Shown here: positions 1 to 5,247 of the stretch, piece by piece
Position numbering within the stretch: the first letter of the stretch is position 1
Layout of the letters: each line of letters begins with the position of its first letter
Assembly: GCA_021836665.1 (NCBI GenBank)
Contig: JAKBHQ010000259.1
Location: forward strand, 1-5,247
Reading direction: 5' to 3'
Length of the DNA: 5,247 nucleotides
From: Thermoplasmata archaeon
GTDB taxonomy: Bacteria > Actinomycetota > Acidimicrobiia > Acidimicrobiales > Acidimicrobiaceae
Program-made: the position numbers and the translations under genes
The notes under the pieces: generated by a model
Seen by the model: the letters and a program-made list of their open reading frames with translations, nothing else
Database searches by the model: none
What the model was told of the DNA's origin: nothing

Positions 1-805
1 GCGAAACGACTATGTCCTTCCCCATCTTGACCTCTTTGATAAGGGCGTCGACGTTCTTTCGTGCCTGAGCCTTAAATTGCTCTACGTTGCCTTGATGAAG
101 CCAAGGCGCTCCACAGCACTTTACTCCTTCTGGCAAGGAACATTCGACGTGGTTATGTTCGTACACCCCGACCAGGTCCTTCCCAACCCCAGGGTCCATA
201 TATTCGATGAAACAGGTAGGAAACACCGACACTTTTGCCTCACGGTCCTTGATAAAGGGCCTGAGTCGATTCTTGAACCACGTAGTAAACCTGACTTTGG
301 CGTAGGGCGGCAGGAGCCGATGCTGTGAAATCCCCACAGACTTTTCCATTGCCTTACGAGCCGCAGATTCTCTGTTACCAATGGCCTTATTTGCTAAATT
401 GGAAAACGTCACGGAGAGCCCGCCCACCAGGTCGGTCCTAGCTAAAGCTTGGTCAGTAAGCTTCTGCTTAACTGATAGTTCTCCCTGGTGAACTTTGATC
501 GCCTTTGCCCTCAGCATCAATCGAGGAAAGTCCAACTCCCACTCGTGCGGGGGGACGTAGGGGCACTTCACATAGCACATTTTGCACCCGAAGCACTCAT
601 CCACTACCTTGTCTTGCTCTTGTTTCGAAAGACCTCCAACGTCGCCGTCTTTAGCGTCAATAGCATCAAACAAGCTCGGAAAGGAGGGACATAAGCCAAC
701 GCAGACCCGACATCCGTGGCAAATGTCATAGACCCTGGTCAGCTCCTGACGAAAATCGGCTTCGTCGAAGTAGCTTGGGTTGGAGGGGTCGTAGGTGGTA
801 GTCAT
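1..805 (-). CDS. GlpC/HdrD-like Fe-S protein with two 4Fe-4S motifs and a CCG domain (partial, C-terminus off left edge)
   Basis: Reading the minus strand gives one open frame from about 805 to the window edge (268 residues seen). It has two ferredoxin-type motifs, C29-x2-C32-x2-C35-x3-C39-P and C71-x2-C74-x2-C77-x3-C81-P, then a linker of about 110 residues. A cysteine-rich CCG domain begins near residue 190 (VFPTCFIEY, C198; KCCGAPW, C230/C231). This layout is that of GlpC and heterodisulfide-reductase HdrD-type electron-transfer proteins; such proteins usually have a second CCG copy, which would lie outside. The start is ambiguous: ATG at 805 (GGAGA four bases upstream, beginning MTTTYDPS), ATG at 808, or ATG at 826 (GAGGG only two bases upstream). 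It lies 175 bases downstream of rubrerythrin on the same strand, so a role in electron delivery for peroxide defence is inferred. An automatic label of anaerobic glycerol-3-phosphate dehydrogenase subunit C would probably mislead. The family is well supported; the exact function is not. Confidence 0.88.
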   Translation of the reverse strand, partial: MTTTYDPSNPSYFDEADFRQELTRVYDICHGCRVCVGLCPSFPSLFDAIDAKDGDVGGLSKQEQDKVVDECFGCKMCYVKCPYVPPHEWELDFPRLMLRAKAIKVHQGELSVKQKLTDQALARTDLVGGLSVTFSNLANKAIGNRESAARKAMEKSVGISQHRLLPPYAKVRFTTWFKNRLRPFIKDREAKVSVFPTCFIEYMDPGVGKDLVGVYEHNHVECSLPEGVKCCGAPWLHQGNVEQFKAQARKNVDALIKEVKMGKDIVVS

Positions 806-936
806 CATTCTCCATTCGATGGTCATATCCCTCGGGGCAACACTCTTCAGCCACATACCGCGCAGACCAATGCGGATCGACTAATTGCAAACTCTCTAAC
901 AAGAAGGCGGCTCAAGCTCTGGCTTAGCACAAAATT

Positions 937-968
937 TGGGGGTCGGTGCAATGAGTCACCAACCCCCA
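937..968 (-). terminator. Strong hairpin after rubrerythrin, likely attenuator or terminator
   Basis: The two arms (937-948 and 957-968) pair over 7 bp, then one C/A mismatch (944/961), then 4 bp, closing on an 8-base loop (949-956). The outer seven pairs include five consecutive G-C pairs. It begins 12 bases past the rubrerythrin stop. On the minus strand the stem is followed by AAATTTTG, so the U-tract is short and delayed. Partial termination, or protection of the rubrerythrin transcript 3' end, would fit with lower expression of the downstream Fe-S gene. Confidence 0.6.
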
Positions 969-980
969 GAAGAATAAAAA

Positions 981-1397
981 CTATAAAGCCTCTAGGCCTT
1001 GTGCAAAACGCCCAGCGTGGCTCTTCTCTGCACGGGCCAAGGTCTCAAACCACTCCGAAACCTCTTCAAATCCTTCCTCCCTCGCAGTCTTTGCAAAACC
1101 CGGATACATCTCGGTATATTCGTAGGTTTCGCCCGCAATCGCAGACTTAAGGTTCTCCTCCGTCGGTCCCACGGGCTCACCGGTCACAGGATCACCTACT
1201 TCGGCCAAAAAGTCAAAGTGTCCAAAGGCATGGCCGGTTTCACCCTCTGCTACCGAGCGAAATAGCGCCGCAGTATCTGGATAGCCTTCGATATCGGCCT
1301 TCTGAGCAAAGTAAAGATAACGCCGGTTGGCCTGTGACTCGCCGGCGAAGGCCTCCTTTAGGTTTTCCTGGGTCTTAGAACCCTTAAGTTCCGCCAT
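981..1397 (-). CDS. rbr: Rubrerythrin, short form without rubredoxin domain
   Basis: The 138-residue protein is a non-haem di-iron four-helix-bundle peroxidase that reduces H2O2 to water in the cytoplasm. The di-iron ligands can be placed against Desulfovibrio rubrerythrin: E20 ([10 protein letters not shown]), E53-x2-H56 (ETGH), E90 and E93 ([13 protein letters not shown]), and E124-x2-H127 (EKSH). The chain ends after helix 4, so the usual C-terminal rubredoxin domain with its four-cysteine iron site is absent, as in sulerythrin-like forms. Electrons must then come from a separate carrier. AAAGGAG (1412-1406) sits 8 bases before the ATG, a strong ribosome binding site. Upstream on the same strand is a PerR-type regulator, downstream an Fe-S protein; perR next to rbr is known from Desulfovibrio. 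Peroxide-dependent derepression by PerR is inferred. The family call is very secure. Confidence 0.96.
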   Translation of the reverse strand: MAELKGSKTQENLKEAFAGESQANRRYLYFAQKADIEGYPDTAALFRSVAEGETGHAFGHFDFLAEVGDPVTGEPVGPTEENLKSAIAGETYEYTEMYPGFAKTAREEGFEEVSEWFETLARAEKSHAGRFAQGLEAL

Positions 1398-1405
1398 GTC
1401 TGTTT

Positions 1406-1412
1406 CTCCTTT
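1406..1412 (-). promoter_or_regulatory. Ribosome binding site of rubrerythrin
   Basis: AAAGGAG on the minus strand, 8 bases before the ATG at 1397. It directly follows the tandem 14-bp repeat in the leader, so the two could interact if the repeat is transcribed. Confidence 0.8.
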
Positions 1413-1416
1413 TGTT

Positions 1417-1458
1417 TGTTCTGATCTATTTATTTTGATCTATCTGTTCTGATCTATT
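1417..1458. repeat. Three tandem 14-bp units in the rubrerythrin leader
   Basis: On the plus strand the units are TGTTCTGATCTATT (1417-1430), TATTTTGATCTATC (1431-1444) and TGTTCTGATCTATT (1445-1458). Units 1 and 3 are identical and unit 2 differs at three positions. The core TGATCTAT recurs exactly every 14 bases. The array ends about 20 bases from the rubrerythrin ATG and next to its ribosome binding site. It may be a regulator-binding array, part of the promoter, or an A-rich leader element in RNA; the sequence does not decide. Confidence 0.85.
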
Positions 1459-1486
1459 TTCTGCAGGTGGACAGTTTGATTCACAT

Positions 1487-1512
1487 TCTGGTGGACCACC
1501 TAGGCCACCAGA
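1487..1512 (-). repeat. Inverted repeat (hairpin) between perR and rubrerythrin
   Basis: Eight-base arms (1487-1494 and 1505-1512; TCTGGTGG against CCACCAGA) pair perfectly around a 10-base loop that itself contains the palindrome CCTAGG (1499-1504). It lies 45 bases past the perR stop. No U-tract follows on the minus strand, so it is not a classical terminator. It could reduce readthrough from perR, stabilise the perR transcript end, or be an operator for rubrerythrin. Confidence 0.5.
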
Positions 1513-1556
1513 GCGCGCCGATACGACTGTGTCTGGCGAGTCTCTATGGATTCCGC

Positions 1557-2051
1557 TCAGTCTGACGGCACTTTTTGCCTTGAACCGACCTCCGGTTGGT
1601 TTGCGCTATCAGGGTCGATACTTTGGCAAACCTCGCATACACCCCTTAGAATTACCTCTGCCCGGGTGACAAGAAATACTACGTCGCTACGCCCGTTAAA
1701 AACTCGTTCCAACGGCCCCAAGTCGATGTCGGCGACCGACCCACACACCTCACAAACTAGGTGCTGGTGGTCGTGATTGACATTTGGATCGAATCGCATC
1801 GACCCACCACCAAGTTCTAAAAAGTTGACCATGCCCAATTGTCCAAGCTCGTTTAAGGTCTGATATACGGTCTTAAGTGATACCGTAGGCATATCTTGCT
1901 GAACCATCCGAAAGATGTTCTCGGCTGTAGGGTGCTCCGTATTTTCGGCCAGGAGATCGAATATCCTTTGTCGTTGTGGGGTAACTTTTTTGCCCTCGGC
2001 CCTAAAACGAGTCTCCATCTCCAGCGCGGCAACTTTCCGATCCTGTTTCAC
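1557..2051 (-). CDS. perR: PerR-type peroxide-sensing repressor of the Fur family
   Basis: The 164-residue protein has an N-terminal winged helix (about residues 15-85, with VTPQRQRIFDLL and the recognition region VSLKTVYQTLNEL) and a C-terminal dimerisation and metal domain. Two CxxC pairs (C100/C103 and C139/C142) form the structural zinc site. The regulatory metal site matches Bacillus PerR: H40 (HPTA), D88 (RFDP), H95 and H97 (DHQH) and D108. Asp at 88 is the PerR-like state, whereas Fur proteins usually have Glu there. PerR senses H2O2 by iron-catalysed oxidation of the histidines equal to H40 and H95. The tail of 22 residues after the last CxxC is longer than usual. The start is GTG at 2051 with AAAGGGG seven bases upstream; an internal ATG at 2018 is less well supported. 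It precedes rubrerythrin on the same strand, and control of that gene and of itself is inferred. A general Fur role is less likely. Confidence 0.93.
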   Translation of the reverse strand: MKQDRKVAALEMETRFRAEGKKVTPQRQRIFDLLAENTEHPTAENIFRMVQQDMPTVSLKTVYQTLNELGQLGMVNFLELGGGSMRFDPNVNHDHQHLVCEVCGSVADIDLGPLERVFNGRSDVVFLVTRAEVILRGVCEVCQSIDPDSANQPEVGSRQKVPSD

Positions 2052-2058
2052 GAAGAAT

Positions 2059-2065
2059 CCCCTTT
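2059..2065 (-). promoter_or_regulatory. Ribosome binding site supporting the perR GTG start
   Basis: AAAGGGG on the minus strand ends seven bases before GTG 2051. This spacing favours the GTG over the in-frame ATG at 2018. Confidence 0.7.
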
Positions 2066-2088
2066 ATTCACACTAACTAGCAACTAAC

Positions 2089-2122
2089 AATCATTTACGA
2101 ATATTCCGAACCTGGAATGATT
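2089..2122 (-). promoter_or_regulatory. Inverted repeats upstream of perR, candidate autoregulatory operator
   Basis: The stretch starts with AATCATT (2089-2095) and ends with AATGATT (2116-2122), a perfect 7-bp inverted repeat. Within it are the palindrome GAATATTC (2099-2106) and the repeat ATTCC-N6-GGAAT (2103-2118). It lies 38 to 71 bases upstream of the perR start, where promoter and operator are expected. AT-rich dyads are typical of Fur and PerR boxes, but the match to the classical PerR box is not close, so binding is an inference. Confidence 0.4.
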
Positions 2123-2211
2123 TGTCTACAATCCGCTATATCGAACAACTAGCTCAAACAACACAAACTGGTCCGCAAAAAATAGCCTTAGAGCCCAGCG
2201 ACATAGCCCTA

Positions 2212-2260
2212 TTGTCCAACTATGCCCTAGTGTGGTATCACAACAGTTTGGACCTATAAA
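2212..2260 (+). promoter_or_regulatory. Candidate glpD promoter with palindromic operator
   Basis: TTGTCC (2212-2217) and TATCAC (2236-2241), 18 bases apart, could be -35 and -10 boxes. A second -10-like TATAAA lies at 2255-2260. The palindrome TGTG-GTAT-CACA (2231-2242) overlaps the first -10 or would cover the -35 of the second, a position suited to a repressor. The sites are short and this region is AT-rich, so support is limited. Confidence 0.3.
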
Positions 2261-2287
2261 GGGCATCCACCGTCGTCCAGGAATAAC

Positions 2288-2293
2288 AAGAGG
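2288..2293 (+). promoter_or_regulatory. Ribosome binding site that decides the glpD start
   Basis: AAGAGG four bases before ATG 2298. The upstream in-frame GTG at 2232 has no such site and would add 22 residues that do not look like part of the GlpD fold. Confidence 0.75.
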
Positions 2294-2297
2294 TTTC

Positions 2298-3932
2298 ATG
2301 AACAGTTCGCTCAAAGATTACGACGTACTAGTCGTAGGAGGAGGTGCTACGGGATCGGGCGTTCTCTTGGATGCGGCATCGCGTGGCCTCAAAGTGGCGT
2401 TGGTGGAGTCTGACGACATAGGTTCCAAGACGTCTTCCGCGTCTTCCAAATTAATCCATGGCGGCCTGCGCTATCTCGAACGAGGTGAGGTCCGACTCGT
2501 CGCAGAGAGCCTCCGAGAGAGAGCAATCCTGCAAAAGACGGCATCCCATTTGGTGAAGCCCTTGGGATTTGTGATACCTGTACACTCCCGAAGCAGGCTG
2601 AAGGGAGTTTCAAAACTATTCGGCCTCTCCGCAACACTCTGGGGTTACGACCTCGCTGGATCCATAAGGTCCTCTAAGGCGCATAGGAGACTTGGCGTCG
2701 ACGATACCCTCAAACTCCTTCCGACCCTCCAAAGAGAGGACTTAGTCGGTTCTCTCCTATATCATGACGCTTTTGCTGACGACTCGCGCCTTTGCCTCAA
2801 CGTCTGCATTACCGCACAGAAGCATTTTGGTGCGGATATCTTCACACACACTAAAGTCGACGGTTTTACCGGTCCCGGAGCGTCGGGATATGCGGAAGTA
2901 AACTGCCTACCCGATACGTCCGTCGGAGATGGAAAACCCTTCACCTTACGTTCGAGGGTGGTAGTCCTTGCCGGTGGACTGGCTAATGGGGCTTTATCCG
3001 AATTGGCGAGATCCAACTCCGGAGTAGGCATAGTTCCGGCGAAAGGGGTTCACCTAGCCGTACACGGATCGAAACTTCCCCTCAACTCGGCCGGTGCGAT
3101 AGAAGTTGGAGACGGAAGGCGAATATTCGTCGTTCCGTGGGGTGAATACTCATACTTCGGCACCACCGACACCCCATTTAATGGCCCAGTTTCTGCACCC
3201 GATATCGACGATTCCGACGTTGAATACCTCCTGTCAGCGATAAACGCTCGCTTCTCGACCAAAGTCTCAAAAGCCGACATAACCGGGGGTTGGTCTGGTT
3301 TAAGGCCGCTATTGAAGCCGGATATCGATGCTTCTGATACCGCGGAGCTTTCGAGAAAGTATGAGATCCTCACTCCGACCCCTTGGGCGATAGTTGTCGC
3401 TGGTGGCAAGCTAACCACATATCGAGCGATGGCTCAATCGGCGGTTGATCTTGTGTGTGAAAAGCTGGACCACCAGCGAAATTCAATGACATCAAGGATC
3501 AACTTGGTCGGCTCCTTTCCGGTATCAGACCGTGCCCAACTAACGGCTAGGGTCAGATCACACCTCCCCAGTCAACTCGGTTCCGAAACGCTAAATTCAA
3601 TCACCACCCACCTCGTAGAGCGCTATGGAGCTCAGGCAGTGTCGGTAATCAAGACGATGGGGCAAGACCCCTCGTCTTATCAGGCCCTCGCAGGCGGAGA
3701 CCTAGTCGGAGAGTTCGAATACCAGATAAAGCACGAACTGGCCACTTCGGTCAGCGATCTGCTAATGAGAAGGTCACGGATCGCGATACTTGACCATTCC
3801 AAAGCAGAGCTAGAACTCGAGCCAGCCTCCGAAGCAATTGCTAGATATAAGGAACTAACTACCTCTCAAATCGAGGCACAAAGGACGCAGTTCTTGTCTT
3901 CCATTGCCCGGCTTAGAGTTGGAAACGGCTAA
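2298..3932 (+). CDS. glpD: FAD-dependent glycerol-3-phosphate dehydrogenase
   Basis: The 544-residue enzyme oxidises sn-glycerol-3-phosphate to dihydroxyacetone phosphate and passes electrons through FAD to membrane quinone; the family is peripheral to the cytoplasmic membrane, and no signal peptide or membrane helix is seen. The Rossmann FAD site is DVLVVGGGATGSG (GGGATGSG at 14-21), with E37 as the likely FAD-ribose contact. The GlpD signature follows (TSSASSKLIHGGLRYLE, 45-61). Further motifs are YHDAFADDSRL (155-165), GGWSGLRPL (330-338) and AGGKLTTYR (368-376). The C-terminal DAO_C-type domain includes EFEYQIKHELATSVSDLLMRRSR near 472-494. ATG 2298 is chosen for its AAGAGG site. The gene ends in adjacent TAA and TAG codons, and a glycerol-kinase-like gene follows after 65 bases, so the two probably form an operon for glycerol use. 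The quinone-linked GlpD form, rather than GlpA, fits the absence of glpB here. Confidence 0.96.
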   Translation: MNSSLKDYDVLVVGGGATGSGVLLDAASRGLKVALVESDDIGSKTSSASSKLIHGGLRYLERGEVRLVAESLRERAILQKTASHLVKPLGFVIPVHSRSRLKGVSKLFGLSATLWGYDLAGSIRSSKAHRRLGVDDTLKLLPTLQREDLVGSLLYHDAFADDSRLCLNVCITAQKHFGADIFTHTKVDGFTGPGASGYAEVNCLPDTSVGDGKPFTLRSRVVVLAGGLANGALSELARSNSGVGIVPAKGVHLAVHGSKLPLNSAGAIEVGDGRRIFVVPWGEYSYFGTTDTPFNGPVSAPDIDDSDVEYLLSAINARFSTKVSKADITGGWSGLRPLLKPDIDASDTAELSRKYEILTPTPWAIVVAGGKLTTYRAMAQSAVDLVCEKLDHQRNSMTSRINLVGSFPVSDRAQLTARVRSHLPSQLGSETLNSITTHLVERYGAQAVSVIKTMGQDPSSYQALAGGDLVGEFEYQIKHELATSVSDLLMRRSRIAILDHSKAELELEPASEAIARYKELTTSQIEAQRTQFLSSIARLRVGNG

Positions 3933-3997
3933 TAGAGTCGGCGTCGCTAGCGCGACCTAAAAAGATCCAAGTCAAAATTTCAGAAAGGTAACCTCCG

Positions 3998-5247
3998 ATG
4001 ACAGTGCTGGTAATCGACATCGGATCCTCTTCCATTAGGGCCTCGGAAGTCTCGCTCGTCGACTTCAGGCCCAGATTTATCGCCCAGGTCCCCACTAAGC
4101 AATTGAGCCCCGCTCCGGGAATAGTGGAAATCGATACCGTTGGACTGAAGAGGGCAATTTTAGAGGTGGCCGAAGCCGCAATAGCCGACGCCGGAAGTCG
4201 TCTCGAATCCATTGCAATTGCGTCGCAACGAGCGAGCGCGATACTTTGGGACAAGGCTTCAAATAAGTGTTGGCCGATCGGAATCTCATGGCAGGACCTC
4301 CGCACCGCTTCCACCTGTCTTATGTGGCGCTCCCAGGGGTTAGAGCTTGCGCCTAACGAGACCGCTACCAAGTACGTGGAATTACTCAGGACATCCGAGG
4401 GGCAAATCGCCCAACCGGCACTGGGGACAATTGATAGCTTTGCGGTTAGTGTGCTAACTAAAGGCGAAGTTCACATATCAGACATCACTAACGCCGCGAC
4501 CACCGGTCTGATCTCATACGATGGCGGCGGCTACGATCTACAGCGCATCGACAAGCTCGGAATTGACCACTCTTTCCTTCCCAAACTCGTGGAACCAAAA
4601 GGTACTATGGGTGTCGCGACTGCGCTTTCGAGACCCCTGCCGATCACAGCTTTAATCGGGGATCAGCAGGCATCAATGATCGGTCAGGGTTGCGTGACGC
4701 CGGGATCTGCGAAATTGACCCTGGGGACCGGTGCGATGCTGGATCTATACGTCGGAGAAAAGCGGCCCGGCTTCGAGCGCAAGGGAGAATTCGGGTGCTT
4801 TCCAATTGCGATAGACCGTAATGATTCCGTACTTACCTGGGGCATCGAGGCAATCGGCCTGTCCGCCGGTTCCTGTATCGAATGGATGGCGAGCTCCTTT
4901 GGCCTATCCAACAGCGTAGAAGCCTCCGAAGCTATGTCGCTGAGGGCTAACCCAAATGATCAGAGTATCTTCGTCCCCTCATTAGCGGGTCAAGGCCCTC
5001 CAAAATGGGACTTTGGCGCCAGGGGGGCCTTCTTTGGCATGGGTCGTGGAACCAGAGCCAACGAACTATTCCAGGCGGCATTTCGAGGCATTGCTCATAT
5101 GTCCATGGATCTGTTGGAATCCGCAGAAGCCGATGGAAACCTAGAGATTCAACGACTGATGGTCGACGGCAAAATGACCACCAATTCTGAAATGGTTAAA
5201 CATTTAGCGGCAGCAACGGGACTTCCAATACTTCTGTCAAAGTCCGT
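3998..5247 (+). CDS. FGGY-family carbohydrate kinase, glycerol-kinase-like (partial, C-terminus off right edge)
   Basis: 416 codons are visible of a protein expected to be near 480-500 residues. It should phosphorylate a polyol or sugar with ATP; next to glpD, glycerol to glycerol-3-phosphate is the natural guess. The order of blocks follows GlpK: phosphate-binding DIGSSSIRA (7-15), SQRAS (76-80), SWQDLRTA (97-104), LGTIDSF (142-148), VHISDITNA (158-166), GDQQASMIGQG (221-231), LTLGTGAM (240-247), GPPKW-ARGAFFG near residues 335-347, and VDGKMTTN (389-396). Compared with E. coli GlpK, glycerol contacts R84, W104, D246 and Q247 are kept (R78, W98, D222, Q223), but E85 is A79, Y136 is N120 and F271 is M247. 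The stretch between W98 and P119 is also about ten residues shorter. GAAAGG (3983-3988) is well spaced before the ATG. It may be a divergent glycerol kinase or a kinase for a related substrate, so I give no symbol. Confidence 0.87.
   Translation, partial: MTVLVIDIGSSSIRASEVSLVDFRPRFIAQVPTKQLSPAPGIVEIDTVGLKRAILEVAEAAIADAGSRLESIAIASQRASAILWDKASNKCWPIGISWQDLRTASTCLMWRSQGLELAPNETATKYVELLRTSEGQIAQPALGTIDSFAVSVLTKGEVHISDITNAATTGLISYDGGGYDLQRIDKLGIDHSFLPKLVEPKGTMGVATALSRPLPITALIGDQQASMIGQGCVTPGSAKLTLGTGAMLDLYVGEKRPGFERKGEFGCFPIAIDRNDSVLTWGIEAIGLSAGSCIEWMASSFGLSNSVEASEAMSLRANPNDQSIFVPSLAGQGPPKWDFGARGAFFGMGRGTRANELFQAAFRGIAHMSMDLLESAEADGNLEIQRLMVDGKMTTNSEMVKHLAAATGLPILLSKS

Noticed and set aside
716..1150. 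Plus-strand open frame of 144 codons
   Set aside because: It crosses the antisense of rubrerythrin, the hairpin at 937-968 and the start of the Fe-S gene, and shows no domain.
1479..2072. Shared heptamer ATTCACA at 1479-1485 and 2066-2072, upstream of rubrerythrin and perR
   Set aside because: A 7-base match at very different distances from the two starts (about 82 and 15 bases) is within chance and has no dyad.
2206..2229. GCCCTA repeated at 2206-2211 and 2224-2229
   Set aside because: A six-base direct repeat 18 bases apart is too short to treat as an operator without conservation data.
2232..2297. Extended glpD start at GTG 2232
   Set aside because: There is no ribosome binding site, and the extra 22 residues precede the normal N-terminal end of the fold; ATG 2298 has AAGAGG.
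2126..2314. Minus-strand open frame of 62 codons in the perR-glpD divergent region
   Set aside because: It overlaps the glpD start and promoter region, has no recognisable motif and no clear ribosome binding site.
3913..4371. Minus-strand open frame of 152 codons
   Set aside because: It lies antisense to the end of glpD and the start of the kinase, whose plus-strand frames show clear family motifs.

Overview
The window holds two divergently arranged gene groups from a bacterium of moderate GC content. I lean towards an actinobacterium of the acidimicrobial type. The grounds are an actinobacterial-looking GlpD, a rubrerythrin without a rubredoxin domain, and a double-cluster Fe-S protein next to it; this placement is an inference from protein style and is weak. 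All genes have purine-rich ribosome binding sites, and there are no RNA genes, insertion sequences or CRISPR arrays.

Left half, minus strand, read from right to left: a PerR-type peroxide sensor (start 2051), a short rubrerythrin (start 1397), and a GlpC/HdrD-like protein with two 4Fe-4S ferredoxin motifs and a CCG domain (start near 805), which runs off the left edge. This is a peroxide-defence module. PerR would sense H2O2 by metal-catalysed oxidation, rubrerythrin would reduce the peroxide, and the Fe-S protein is a candidate electron carrier or partner. The 159-base gap before rubrerythrin holds three tandem 14-bp units and a GC-rich hairpin. The 175-base gap before the Fe-S gene holds a strong hairpin just after the rubrerythrin stop, a likely attenuator or terminator.

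Right half, plus strand: glpD (FAD-dependent glycerol-3-phosphate dehydrogenase, start 2298), then after 65 bases an FGGY-family kinase that resembles glycerol kinase and runs off the right edge. Together they would take glycerol to glycerol-3-phosphate and on to dihydroxyacetone phosphate, with electrons entering the quinone pool. The kinase lacks several residues that hold glycerol in classical GlpK, so its substrate is less certain than the operon context suggests.

The 246-base divergent region between perR and glpD carries inverted repeats on the perR side and a small palindrome on the glpD side. No clearly new system is visible. The most unusual points are the tandem repeat in the rubrerythrin leader and the altered active site of the kinase.
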